Source of the DNA: Microbispora corallina
GTDB lineage: Bacteria; Actinomycetota; Actinomycetes; Streptosporangiales; Streptosporangiaceae
Length of the DNA: 64,000 nt
Direction: 5' to 3'
NCBI RefSeq assembly: GCF_016863035.1
Contig: NZ_BOOC01000009.1
Location: 124,001-188,000 of the forward strand
The notes under the pieces are model-generated. The model had not been told where the DNA came from. It did no database searches and was given only the letters and a program-made list of their open reading frames with translations. A program made the translations under genes and the position numbers. Below, piece by piece: positions 18,541-26,809 of the stretch (its first letter is position 1; each line of letters opens with the position of its first letter).

Positions 18541-18699
18541 GAATCCGAGGGTAAAGCGGTCAACTTGGTTGAAGGGGTCGGGAGGGAGGGTGCGCTTCAC
18601 CCAGGATGCGTACCGGTTTTCCACAGAACGCGGTTCGGCCGGGAGGGGCCAGGAGCCGGAGAGGCACTCTGGGGCCTCCAGCGAACGGAGGAGGCGCGC

Positions 18700-19575
18700 A
18701 TGAAGATCAGCTACTCGGTTCCGGCGGAGACGACGTCCGTGTTCGTCGTGGCCGCGGACCGCACACCCACGGAGCTGTCGTCCATCGTCCCGTGGCGGAT
18801 GGGACGGGCGCACCGGCGCCGCGCCATGGACGCGCTCGGCACGTCCCGGCTGGAGATCGAGGCGTACCGGCAGGGCCGGTCGCCCTGGCGCGGGACGGAC
18901 CTGCCCGCCGGTCCACATGAACAGGTCCGCAGGTCCCGCTACCACGTCGTGGTGTCGAGCACCGCCCCCGTGACCGAGCAACCCGAGGCGGCACAGGCGG
19001 CCAGGGCGGCCGCCCGCGGGGTCGCCGAAGCCTATGGCGGGGTGATCGTCGATCCCCTGACGGCAGCCGTGGTGGACCACTGTCCCGACTGCCCGGGGGA
19101 GCGGCAGGAGTTCCGGATCGGCGACGACTGGCTCGGCTGGGCCGTGGACGTCGACGAGAGCCGCTCGGGCGCCGCCTGCGACCCGCTCGGCGCCGGCGTG
19201 TGCACGTGCCTGCGGGTGTCGAGCCGGGGCCTGAGCCGGTTCGGTCTCCCGGAGGTCGTCCTGGACGGCGGGCCCTGCCCGCACAGCCTGTGCGCCGTCT
19301 CGACCCTGCTCCCCGTCGCCGAGCACCTGCTTTCCGGCCATCTGGCCTGGCTCGCCCGCGAACCGCACGCCCTCCTCCGGACGATCGACCGGCGGATCCG
19401 GATGGCCGGCCGCGAGGTGGCCGAGGTCGCCGGGTCGCCCGATCCGGCGGGCGACCCGTTCCTGGTGCGGCTCACACCCGCCGCGGCCGGCCGCGCCTGC
19501 TTGAGAGTCGGTCTCCCCGCGGACGGCACAACGGGCGACCGCCCGCACCACACACCCGGCCTCCTCGCCGCCTGA
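18700..19575 (+). CDS. Conserved-looking hypothetical protein
   Basis: A 291-aa soluble protein that I do not recognise. It begins MKISYSVPAETTSVFVVAAD and has a Cys-rich middle (CPDCPGERQEF, GAACDPLGAGVCTCLRV, GPCPHSLCAV) that could bind a metal or form disulfides. No signal peptide or membrane helix is visible. ATG 18700 has a strong GGAGGAGG 5 nt upstream and reads as real coding sequence, unlike the longer open frame from 17413, which lies antisense to the XRE gene. It is divergent from that regulator, so it is a candidate target. Confidence 0.75.
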   Translation: MKISYSVPAETTSVFVVAADRTPTELSSIVPWRMGRAHRRRAMDALGTSRLEIEAYRQGRSPWRGTDLPAGPHEQVRRSRYHVVVSSTAPVTEQPEAAQAARAAARGVAEAYGGVIVDPLTAAVVDHCPDCPGERQEFRIGDDWLGWAVDVDESRSGAACDPLGAGVCTCLRVSSRGLSRFGLPEVVLDGGPCPHSLCAVSTLLPVAEHLLSGHLAWLAREPHALLRTIDRRIRMAGREVAEVAGSPDPAGDPFLVRLTPAAAGRACLRVGLPADGTTGDRPHHTPGLLAA

Positions 19576-19647
19576 CGGACCTTCGGAGCGGACGAAAGGG
19601 GCCGAGGTGATCGCGCTGATCTGGTCGGGTCTCGGGCGGGGCGGTGG

Positions 19648-20064
19648 TCAGATCGGCGGGACGGGGCGCGGCTCCTCGGCCGCCCGGCGTTCGAACTCCT
19701 CTCGCGCCGCCATGATCTCCGAGACGTGGTCCTCCGACCAGCGCCGGATCCCCTCCATGAGGGTGACGAGGCTGTGGCCGAGGTCTGTCAGGGCGTACTC
19801 GACACGGGGCGGGATGGTGGGGTACACGGTGCGGATCACCATGCCGTCGCGTTCGAGGGCGCGCAGGGTCTGCGTCAGGCTCTTCTGCGTGATGCCGTCG
19901 AGGCGGCGCCGCAGGGCGCCGAAGCGCACCGGCCCGTCCTGGAGGGCGTCGACCAGCAGGCACGTCCACTTGTTGGCGATGGCGTCCAGGACCTTCCGCG
20001 ACGCGCACTCCCTCAGGTACGCGTCGGCCGCTCCCCGGGCTCTCAGCCGTGGCATGGTTTCCAT
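19648..20064 (-). CDS. HxlR-family transcriptional regulator (YodB/QorR-like)
   Basis: A winged-helix regulator of 138 aa. The HxlR pattern is clear: YLRECASRKVLDAIANKWT, FGALRRRLDGITQKSLTQTL, LERDGMVIRTVYPTIPPRVEY and LTDLGHSL. The single Cys before the first helix is at the position used for thiol-based sensing of quinones and disulfide stress in YodB and QorR. ATG 20064 is used; an ATG 9 nt further in is an alternative. It is divergent from a zinc-independent quinone-oxidoreductase-type gene, as in known redox switches. The mechanism is inferred from family and position. Confidence 0.92.
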   Translation of the reverse strand: METMPRLRARGAADAYLRECASRKVLDAIANKWTCLLVDALQDGPVRFGALRRRLDGITQKSLTQTLRALERDGMVIRTVYPTIPPRVEYALTDLGHSLVTLMEGIRRWSEDHVSEIMAAREEFERRAAEEPRPVPPI

Positions 20065-20161
20065 GAGGTACCTATACAACCAAAAGGTGGCTTCTTTCGA
20101 TTAGATACCGGAATCGCGCACGATTGACGCCGGGACAGTTCCCTCACTCGAGGAGTACGAG

Positions 20162-21094
20162 ATGCGAGCCATCACGCAGTCCGCCTTCGGCGACCCCTCC
20201 GTGCTGCGGGCGGAGGAGACGGACCGGCCCGAGCCCGGCCCCGGGCAGGTTCTGCTCAGAGTCGGGGCCGCCGGCTACAACCCGGTGGACGCCGTGGTGC
20301 GGTCCGGCTACTACCCGCTGCTCGGCGACCCGCCGTTCGTCCTGGGCTGGGACGCCGCGGGCACGATCGAGGAGACGGGCGCAGGCGTGTCGGCCTTCGC
20401 CCCAGGCGACGAGGTCCTGGGCCTGCTGGCCTATCCGGCCGAGGCGGGCGCCTACGCCGAGTACGCGGTCGCCTCGGCCGACGAGATCGTCCGCAGGCCT
20501 GCGGGCCTGACCGTCGAGCAGGCGGGAGCGCTCCCGCTGGCGGGCCTCACCGCCTGGCAGGCGCTCGTCGGGATCGCCCGGCTGGAGGAGGGGCAGCGCG
20601 TGCTCATCCACCGGGCCGCCGGGGGCGTCGGCCACCTGGCGGTCCAGATCGCCAAGGCGCGCGGCGCCCACGTCATCGGCACCGCCAGTGCGGCCAAGCA
20701 CGACTTCCTCCGCGGCCTCGGCGCCGACGAGCTGATCGACTACACGACGGCCGACTTCGTCTCGGAGACCGGCCCGGTGGACGTGGTGTTCGACCTGGTC
20801 GGCGGGGAGTACGGCGAGCGGTCGGCCCGGGTGCTGAGGCCCGGCGGCCTGCTCGTGGGCGCGCTCCCCGCCAATCTCGGGATCACGCCCGAGGACGCCG
20901 CGGAGCGGGGAGTGCGGGTGGAGGCCGTCAGCGTCCGGCCGTCGGCCGCGGACCTCGCCCAGCTCACCGCCCTCGTCGAGGCCGGGCGGCTCACCGTCCA
21001 CGTCGACCAGGTGATCCCGCTCGACGAGGTCGCCAAGGCGCACGAGCTGGGCGCGACCGGGCACGTGACCGGAAAGATCGTTCTCGTGCCCTGA
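20162..21094 (+). CDS. Zinc-independent MDR-family NADPH:quinone oxidoreductase-type enzyme
   Basis: A 310-aa medium-chain reductase. It has the GroES-like N-terminal fold (MRAITQSAFGDPSVL) with YNPVDAVVRSGYYP and the quinone reductase stretch GALPLAGLTAWQAL. The NADPH-binding loop is RAAGGVGHLAVQIAKARGA. No zinc cysteines are seen. It probably reduces quinones or other electrophilic carbonyls. A GGAG lies 5 nt before ATG 20162. The divergent HxlR regulator most likely controls it, releasing when its cysteine is modified. The 97-bp gap is AT-rich and should hold the operator. Confidence 0.93.
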   Translation: MRAITQSAFGDPSVLRAEETDRPEPGPGQVLLRVGAAGYNPVDAVVRSGYYPLLGDPPFVLGWDAAGTIEETGAGVSAFAPGDEVLGLLAYPAEAGAYAEYAVASADEIVRRPAGLTVEQAGALPLAGLTAWQALVGIARLEEGQRVLIHRAAGGVGHLAVQIAKARGAHVIGTASAAKHDFLRGLGADELIDYTTADFVSETGPVDVVFDLVGGEYGERSARVLRPGGLLVGALPANLGITPEDAAERGVRVEAVSVRPSAADLAQLTALVEAGRLTVHVDQVIPLDEVAKAHELGATGHVTGKIVLVP

Positions 21095-21131
21095 CACCCC
21101 TCCCGGACATGGGGAACGTTCCGGGCGGGCC

Positions 21132-22091
21132 GTGCGTCTGCAGATTGTGACCGACTTCGCCGCGATCGACGATGAGATCCGTCAGGCCCGCGACCGGGCC
21201 CGCCGCCGGGACCAGCTGACCCGGCAACGCGTCACCCTGCTGGGGCAGATCGACGAGGTCGGGAACCTCCTCGTCGGGCTGGAACGCCAGCTGGCCAAGG
21301 AGGACAGGGACGTCGTGAAGCTGGAGCAGGGCGGCTTCTCGGCCTTCCTGTCCGGGCTGACCGGGAACAAGGAGGAGAGGCTGGCCAGGGAGCGGGCGGA
21401 GGCGGCGGCCGCGCGGCAGCGCGTGGCCGGTCAGCGGTCCCGCCTGGAGTGGCTCACCTCCGACCTCCGGACCACCGACCAGGAACTCGCCGCGCTGGGC
21501 GCCCCGCAGCACGAGCTGGAGGTGCTGCTGGCCCGCAAGGAGCGGATGCTGGTCGAGTCGGGCGACCCCCGGGGCCGCGACCTGGCCGACCTCGCCGCCC
21601 GCCTCGCCGACACGACGGCCGACCTGCGCGAGCACCAGGAGGCCCACCAGGCCGGCATGGCCGCCAGCCAGGCGGTCGGCTACGTCCTGCGGCATCTGGG
21701 CAGCGCCCGGGGCGCCTCGACGTTCGACATGTTCGGTGCCGGAGGCGGTTTCGCGGACATGGTGGAGCACGGCCACCTGCGGCAGGCGGACGAGGCGGCC
21801 TGGCACGCCCAGCGCGAGCTCGACCGGTTCTCCCGGGAGCTGGCCGACATCGGGGTGGCCGCCTCCCCGCAGCTGCCGAAGGTGGACACCCGCTGGTTCG
21901 CGGACGTCTTCTTCGACAACATCATCACCGACGCCCTGAAGCACCAGCGGATCGCGCGCACCGCCGAGGCGGTCCGCGAGGTCGCCGAATGGGTCGGCGG
22001 CATGGTCAACCAGCTCGGCGCCCGCTGCGCGGACCTCTCCCGCCGGCAGGAACAGCTCGCCCAGCGGCGCGAGCAGCTGCTGAGCTCGTGA
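21132..22091 (+). CDS. Coiled-coil protein of unknown function
   Basis: A 319-aa cytoplasmic protein made largely of heptad-like helices (about residues 10-165), with runs such as DRARRRDQLTRQRVTLL and RLARERAEAAAARQRVAGQ. A Gly-rich turn follows (MFGAGGGFADM), then a more conserved-looking C-terminal part (TRWFADVFFDNIITDALKHQ). No catalytic motif or membrane helix is visible, and I cannot name the family. GTG 21132 lies 37 nt after the oxidoreductase gene, so co-transcription is possible. Confidence 0.78.
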   Translation: MRLQIVTDFAAIDDEIRQARDRARRRDQLTRQRVTLLGQIDEVGNLLVGLERQLAKEDRDVVKLEQGGFSAFLSGLTGNKEERLARERAEAAAARQRVAGQRSRLEWLTSDLRTTDQELAALGAPQHELEVLLARKERMLVESGDPRGRDLADLAARLADTTADLREHQEAHQAGMAASQAVGYVLRHLGSARGASTFDMFGAGGGFADMVEHGHLRQADEAAWHAQRELDRFSRELADIGVAASPQLPKVDTRWFADVFFDNIITDALKHQRIARTAEAVREVAEWVGGMVNQLGARCADLSRRQEQLAQRREQLLSS

Positions 22092-22153
22092 CGGAACCGA
22101 GGATCATCGGGTTTGGTGTCCGGAAACGCCCCTCTCCGCCGGTCCGGGACGAA

Positions 22154-22159
22154 TATGAT
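22154..22159 (+). promoter_or_regulatory. -10 element of the DUF574 methyltransferase gene
   Basis: TATGAT ends 6 nt before ATG 22166, so the transcript would start at or next to the A of the start codon and be leaderless. No convincing -35 was found. Confidence 0.5.
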
Positions 22160-22165
22160 CCGGGC

Positions 22166-22945
22166 ATGGCGGACCGTGATCCCCCTCGGGGCATAGACGT
22201 CTCTACGCCCAACGCCGCCCGCATCTACGACTACATGCTGGGCGGGAAGGACAACTTCGCCGCCGACCGCGAGGCGGCGGAGAAGATCCTCACGATGTTC
22301 CCCGAGTCGCGCGACGGGGTGCGGCACAACCGTCGCTTCCTTGGGCAGACGGTCCGTCATCTGGCGGGGGAGACGGGCATCCGCCAGTTCCTGGACATCG
22401 GGGCGGGCCTGCCCACGCAGGACAACGTGCACGAGGCCGCCCGGTCCGTGAACCCCGCCGCCCGCACCGTCTACGTGGACAACGACCCCGTGGTGTGCGT
22501 GCACGGACGCGCGATCCTGGCCGGCTCACCGGGCGTCGCCGTGCTGGAGGGCGACCTCCGCGAGCCTGAGAAGATCGTCTCGGAGGCGGCGGCGACGGGG
22601 CTGGTCGACTGGGCGGAGCCGGTCGCCGTCCTCCTCGTGGCGGTGCTCCACTTCCTGCCCGATCCGTACGAGCAGGTCGCCCTGCTGCGCGACGCGATGG
22701 CCCCGGGCAGCCACCTCGTCATCACCCACATGACGCGCACCGAGCAGCGGGCCCTCGACACCGAGCAGGTCCAGGACGTCTACGCCGCGAGTTCGTCGAA
22801 CCTCTTCCCCCGTACGGTCGCCGAGGTCGCCGGGTTCTTCGGCGACTTCGAGATGATCGACCAGAGCGGGTTCATCGAGCCGGCCCTGCAGCGGAAGTTC
22901 GCGGTCCTCGGGATGTCGGGCGTGGGGCGCAAGACCGCTCCTTGA
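22166..22945 (+). CDS. DUF574-type SAM-dependent methyltransferase
   Basis: A 259-aa protein with the hallmarks of the actinobacterial DUF574/Methyltransf_19 family: TPNAARIYDYMLGGKDNFAAD near the N-terminus, the SAM-binding stretch QFLDIGAGLPTQDNVHE, VDNDPVVCVHGRAIL, and LLVAVLHFLPD. The acceptor is unknown; the family is highly expanded in mycelial actinomycetes. It probably has its own leaderless promoter. It ends 239 nt before a convergent gene, with a hairpin in between. Confidence 0.93.
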   Translation: MADRDPPRGIDVSTPNAARIYDYMLGGKDNFAADREAAEKILTMFPESRDGVRHNRRFLGQTVRHLAGETGIRQFLDIGAGLPTQDNVHEAARSVNPAARTVYVDNDPVVCVHGRAILAGSPGVAVLEGDLREPEKIVSEAAATGLVDWAEPVAVLLVAVLHFLPDPYEQVALLRDAMAPGSHLVITHMTRTEQRALDTEQVQDVYAASSSNLFPRTVAEVAGFFGDFEMIDQSGFIEPALQRKFAVLGMSGVGRKTAP

Positions 22946-23073
22946 CGCGAGCGCTACCCCAGGCCCACGCCCTCGTTCAGAGCGCGACCCCGCATGGCAC
23001 GGCCCGCGGGTCCACTACCAGCGCGCGCGGCCCCGTGCGGTACGCCCCGCGGGTCCACTCCCTCCGGCGCACG

Positions 23074-23103
23074 CGGCCCCGCGCGGTATGCCGCACGGGG
23101 CCG
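23074..23103. terminator. Hairpin between convergent genes
   Basis: CGGCCCCG (23074-23081) pairs with CGGGGCCG (23096-23103); after one mismatch GCGG pairs with CCGC around TATG. It sits between the convergent methyltransferase and His-rich genes and could end transcription from both sides. The sequence just upstream (about 23005-23070) holds an imperfect duplication, with CCGCGGGTCCACT occurring twice. Confidence 0.65.
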
Positions 23104-23184
23104 TGAGCAGACGCCGCGGACGCGTGCCGGCGACGGAGGAGGCCGCCCCGGCACGCGTCCGGACGAGGTACGCGGGGGGAAGGG

Positions 23185-23544
23185 TCAGGCGAGGTGGCCA
23201 GGGCCGTCGTGATCGTGATCGTGATCGTGGCCGTCCTCGTCCTCGTCGAGGACGCCGTCGGACGGCTCGACGCCCAGCATGGCCTCCCGGGGCTCCACCT
23301 CGGTCACGTGCTCGACCAGGCCCAGCACGTGGTCGGGCTCGATGAGCCACTGCAGCGCAGCGGCTCCGGTCTCATCGGAGTTGACCAGCTCGATCTGCTC
23401 CTGGCGCTCGGCGTCGTCCAGTTCGGTCTGGGGGTCCCGGATCTCGCTCAGCGCCGCCGCCTGCAGCGCGCCGACATCGAGGACCTCGACCACCAGGTCG
23501 ACGGTGAGGCGGAGATAGCGAGCCGTGTCCGTTCCATCGCTCAT
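23185..23544 (-). CDS. Small acidic protein with His/Asp-rich tail
   Basis: A 119-aa protein, not recognised. A compact N-terminal part (MSDGTDTARYLRLTVDLVVE) is followed by an acidic helix-rich middle (DPQTELDDAERQEQIELV). The C-terminus ends EDGHDHDHDHDGPGHLA, an alternating His/Asp stretch that could bind divalent metal. ATG 23544 is preferred because AGGA lies 8 nt upstream; an in-frame start at 23568 would overlap the stop of ung. It follows ung by 23 nt and is probably co-transcribed. Confidence 0.75.
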   Translation of the reverse strand: MSDGTDTARYLRLTVDLVVEVLDVGALQAAALSEIRDPQTELDDAERQEQIELVNSDETGAAALQWLIEPDHVLGLVEHVTEVEPREAMLGVEPSDGVLDEDEDGHDHDHDHDGPGHLA

Positions 23545-23567
23545 GGTGGTGATCCTATCGGCAGCCA

Positions 23568-24245
23568 TCAGGGCAGTTTCCACTCGACGGGAGCCGCGCC
23601 CTGCTGCTCCAGAAGCTGGTTGGCGCGGCTGAACGGCCGGGAGCCGAAGAAGCCGCTGCGCGCCGACAGCGGGCTCGGGTGGGCCGACTCGATGCACGGC
23701 ACCTGGCCGAGCATGGGCCGAAGGTTGCGGGCGTCGCGGCCCCACAGGATCGCCACGAGCGGACCGCCGCGGGCGACCAGCGCCGTGATGGCCTGCTCGG
23801 TGACCTCCTCCCAACCCTTGCCCCGGTGGGAGGCGGGCTTGCCCGGCATGACCGTCAGCACCCTGTTGAGCAGCAGGACGCCCTGCTCCGTCCAGGGGGT
23901 GAGATCGCCGTTGGACGGCGGGGGATAGCCGAGGTCGGCCATGTACTCCTTGAAGATGTTCACCAGGCTGCCCGGCAGCGGGCGGACGTCGGGGGCGACC
24001 GAGAAGCTCAGGCCCACCGGATGCCCGGGTGTGGGGTAGGGGTCTTGGCCCACGATCAGCACCCGTACGTCGGACAGCGGCTGCTGGAACGCGCGCAGGA
24101 CGTTCGGGCCGGCCGGGAGGTACTGCCGGCCCTCGGCGATCTCCTGCCGGAGGAAGTCGCCCATCGCGGCGATCCGCTCCGCGACGGGGGCGAGGGCCTC
24201 GGCCCATCCGGCTTCGACGACTTCGTGCAACGGACGTCCTGCCAT
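23568..24245 (-). CDS. ung: Uracil-DNA glycosylase
   Basis: A family 1 UDG of 225 aa that excises uracil from DNA in base-excision repair. The water-activating loop is [17 protein letters not shown] with Asp68, and the DNA-intercalating loop is HPSPLSA near residue 191. [17 protein letters not shown] and [10 protein letters not shown] are also typical. Length matches the family. ATG 24245 is the first plausible start. The importer terminators lie upstream, so ung has an independent promoter. Confidence 0.97.
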   Translation of the reverse strand: MAGRPLHEVVEAGWAEALAPVAERIAAMGDFLRQEIAEGRQYLPAGPNVLRAFQQPLSDVRVLIVGQDPYPTPGHPVGLSFSVAPDVRPLPGSLVNIFKEYMADLGYPPPSNGDLTPWTEQGVLLLNRVLTVMPGKPASHRGKGWEEVTEQAITALVARGGPLVAILWGRDARNLRPMLGQVPCIESAHPSPLSARSGFFGSRPFSRANQLLEQQGAAPVEWKLP

Positions 24246-24300
24246 GGTCGCGCACTCTATCGGCTTTTCCAGTGTCGCACGGCGTCGCTCACGAAAAGAT

Positions 24301-24336
24301 CGGATGCCCGCCTACCCCCGTGAAGGCGGGCATCCG
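24301..24336 (-). terminator. Strong hairpin, second of a related pair
   Basis: A 13-bp perfect stem, CGGATGCCCGCCT with AGGCGGGCATCCG, has a 10-nt loop. It resembles the hairpin at 24413-24455 in stem and loop. It lies between the end of the sugar importer operon and the start of ung. Confidence 0.8.
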
Positions 24337-24412
24337 ACGCCTCATCCCCGGAACCCCCTGAGGTTGCCGATCTCGGGACAATGCGGGTTCCAGCCGTACA
24401 CAATGGGGCCTA

Positions 24413-24455
24413 GTCCGGATGCGCGCTTATTCCCCCGTGAAGCGCGCATCCGGAC
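24413..24455 (-). terminator. Strong hairpin after the sugar importer operon
   Basis: A 16-bp perfect stem, GTCCGGATGCGCGCTT (24413-24428) with AAGCGCGCATCCGGAC (24440-24455), has an 11-nt loop. It starts 15 nt after the permease stop and should end the importer transcript. Confidence 0.85.
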
Positions 24456-24470
24456 ACCATTCAGGCGCTC

Positions 24471-25364
24471 CTACTTGACCGAGCCCGCGAGCAGGCCCTG
24501 GACGAAGTACCGCTGGAAGGCGAAGAACAGCACCAGCGGGATGATCAGCGACAGGAAGGCTCCTGGCGCGAGGATGTCCACGTTGGTGCCGAACTGCCGC
24601 ATCTGGGATTGCAGGGCCTTGGTCATCGGCTGGTTGTCGGTGTCGGCGAAGACCAGCGCGACGAGCAGGTCGTTCCAGACCCACAGGAACTGGAAGATCC
24701 CGAGCGACGCGATCGCCGGCTTGGCCAGGGGGAACACGACGGTCGCGAAGATCCGCCACTCCGGGGCGCCGTCCATCCGCGCCGCCTCCAGCAGCTCACG
24801 CGGGATGCCCACGAAGAAGTTGCGGAGCAGGAAGATCGCGAACGGCAGGCCGAAGGCCACATGGAAGAGGACCACGCCCAAAATCGAGCCGAAGATCCCG
24901 AGGAACCCGTAGAGCTTGGCGATCGGGATCAGCGCGATCTGCACCGGGACCACGAGCAGGGCGATGACCACGAGGAAGACCGCGTCCCTGCCCGGGAACT
25001 CGATCCACGCGAACGCGTACGCCGCCATCGCCGCGATGCCGATCACCAGCAGCGTCGCGGGCACCGTGATCAGCACGGTGTTCCAGAACGACTGTCCGAA
25101 CCCCGACGCCAGCAGGTTCGAGTAGTTCTTGAAGGTGATCTCCGCCGGCTTCGTGAGCAGCGTCCACCAGCCCGTGGAGTTGTTCGCCGTCTCGCTGCGC
25201 AGCGACACGATGAGCAGCCCGAGCGTGGGGACCAGCCAGAAGACGGCGACCAGGACCAGGAAGACCTGGACGACCCCGCCGCCCAGGCGGTCCATGATCC
25301 TGCCCGCGACGCCGCGCTGGATCGCCATCGCGTGCCGCGGCTGCTCGGCCACGGTCGTCGTCAT
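24471..25364 (-). CDS. Carbohydrate ABC transporter permease (MalG-type)
   Basis: A 297-aa inner membrane permease with six predicted helices, beginning around residue 30 (VVQVFLVLVAVFWLVPTLGL). The EAA loop that contacts the ATPase is LLEAARMDGAPEWRIFATVV, and the C-terminus RYFVQGLLAGSVK is typical of MalG/AglG permeases. It is the last gene of the importer operon. Its start overlaps the upstream permease stop by 4 nt (ATGA). No ATPase gene is present, so it probably uses a shared MsiK/UgpC-type ATPase encoded elsewhere. Confidence 0.94.
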   Translation of the reverse strand: MTTTVAEQPRHAMAIQRGVAGRIMDRLGGGVVQVFLVLVAVFWLVPTLGLLIVSLRSETANNSTGWWTLLTKPAEITFKNYSNLLASGFGQSFWNTVLITVPATLLVIGIAAMAAYAFAWIEFPGRDAVFLVVIALLVVPVQIALIPIAKLYGFLGIFGSILGVVLFHVAFGLPFAIFLLRNFFVGIPRELLEAARMDGAPEWRIFATVVFPLAKPAIASLGIFQFLWVWNDLLVALVFADTDNQPMTKALQSQMRQFGTNVDILAPGAFLSLIIPLVLFFAFQRYFVQGLLAGSVK

Positions 25365-26797
25365 GACTCGTCCCTCCTGAACCGGCGGATGTTGAAGATC
25401 ATGAACGGCACCACCAGCAGCAGAAGGAAGATGGACAGGGCGCTGCCGAGGCCCTGGTTGCCGCCGCCGCCGAACGACACCCGCCACATCTCCAGGGCGA
25501 TGACGTTCGCCTGCGGCTGCACCGAGCCGGGCGCGATGATGAAGACCAGGTCGAAGACCTTCAGCACGTTGATGACCATCGTGACGAAGACCACGAGCAG
25601 GACCGGCGCGAGCAGCGGCACGGTGATCCGGCGGAACACCTGCCACTCGGTGGCGCCGTCGATCCTCGCGGCCTCAAGCGCGTCCCGGGGGATCGCCGAC
25701 AGGCCGGCCGCGATCAGCACCATGGCGAACCCGGCCCACACCCAGATGTACGCCCCGATGATCGCGGGCGTGATCAGCGCCGGGCCGAGCCAGGTCACGC
25801 CGTTGAACGGCGCCGTGAAGTTCGACTGCGGCAGCCGGATGACATAGGACCCGGCGGGCAGGCCGGAGAAGCGGAAGGTGCCGTCGTCGGCGGTCTCGGT
25901 GGTCGCCTTGACCGTGCTGCCGGAGACGGCCTCGACCGTGATCCCGGCGAGTCCCTTCTCCTGCGGGTCGACCTGGTTCAGCGTGCCGCCGCCGCCGCGT
26001 ACGACGTCGAGCCAGACCGTGCCGCCGATGCCGTCGGCCGGGGCCGCCTTGGCGGGGGCGGCGTCCTTGACCACGTCCTGGCTGAGGCCGACGAGCGGGA
26101 TCAGCACCGGACGCCCGGGCTGGGCCTGCTGCTTGGCCACCACCGCGCCGCCCTGGACGGTGGCGGGCGCCTGGTCGTTCTCGCGCGGCCGGGCCCCGGG
26201 GTAGCCGGTGCTGGAGGAGAACGTGTCGTGCACGGTGGTGATGATCGCGTTGGCCACGCCCTTGTCGGGGTCCTGCTCGTAGACGAGGCGGAAGATGACC
26301 CCGGCCGCGAGCAGGGACACCGCCATCGGCATGAACAGGACGAGCTTGAACGCGGTCGCCCAGCGGATGCGCTCGGTCAGCACGGCGAAGATCAGGCCGA
26401 GCGCGGTGACGACGACCGGCGCCACCACGACCCAGATGACGTTGTTCCTGATCGTGGTCAGCGTCGAGGAGTCGGTGAAGATCGACCCGTAGTTGCCGAG
26501 CCCGACGAAGCGGCTGCCGCTCGCGTCGAACAGGCTCCGGACGAGGGAGTAGACGAGCGGGTAGATCATCCACGCGGCCAGCAGGAGGACCGCGGGGAGC
26601 AGGAACATCACCGCCAGCCGCGGCGACGGGCCGAGGCGCGGGGGAGCCGCGCCCTCGGCCGGGACCGCGGCCGTCGCGGAGGCCGCGGCGGCCACGGGGG
26701 CGGTGACGCCGGCGGGAGGGGTTTCACGCGGACCGGGGGGTTCCCCGGCGGCGTCGCCGCCGCCGGGGGCCTGCGGGCCGTCCAACCGTTCGGTCAC
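25361..26797 (-). CDS. Carbohydrate ABC transporter permease (MalF-type) with inserted beta-sandwich domain
   Basis: A 478-aa permease, much longer than the roughly 300 aa usual for the family. Residues 1-60 are a Pro/Ala-rich cytoplasmic tail. Membrane helices start near 62 (LAVMFLLPAVLLLAAWMIYP). Between the helix ending VIFRLVYEQDP (about 175) and the next (LGPALITPAIIGAYIWVWAG, about 338) lies an insert of some 150 residues. Its core GLAGITVEAV to DDGTFRFSGLPAGSYVIRL (282-322) looks like an SdrB/carboxypeptidase-regulatory beta-sandwich. By topology it should face the outside, where the binding lipoproteins dock. The EAA loop (EAARIDGATEWQVFRR) is intact. Confidence 0.92.
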   Translation of the reverse strand: MTERLDGPQAPGGGDAAGEPPGPRETPPAGVTAPVAAAASATAAVPAEGAAPPRLGPSPRLAVMFLLPAVLLLAAWMIYPLVYSLVRSLFDASGSRFVGLGNYGSIFTDSSTLTTIRNNVIWVVVAPVVVTALGLIFAVLTERIRWATAFKLVLFMPMAVSLLAAGVIFRLVYEQDPDKGVANAIITTVHDTFSSSTGYPGARPRENDQAPATVQGGAVVAKQQAQPGRPVLIPLVGLSQDVVKDAAPAKAAPADGIGGTVWLDVVRGGGGTLNQVDPQEKGLAGITVEAVSGSTVKATTETADDGTFRFSGLPAGSYVIRLPQSNFTAPFNGVTWLGPALITPAIIGAYIWVWAGFAMVLIAAGLSAIPRDALEAARIDGATEWQVFRRITVPLLAPVLLVVFVTMVINVLKVFDLVFIIAPGSVQPQANVIALEMWRVSFGGGGNQGLGSALSIFLLLLVVPFMIFNIRRFRRDES

Positions 26798-26809
26798 GGC
26801 CGTCCTTCC

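Noticed and set aside
17413..19575. A 720-codon plus-strand frame covering the hypothetical gene at 18700
   Set aside because: Its first half is antisense to the XRE regulator; the strong ribosome-binding site and coding character begin at 18700.
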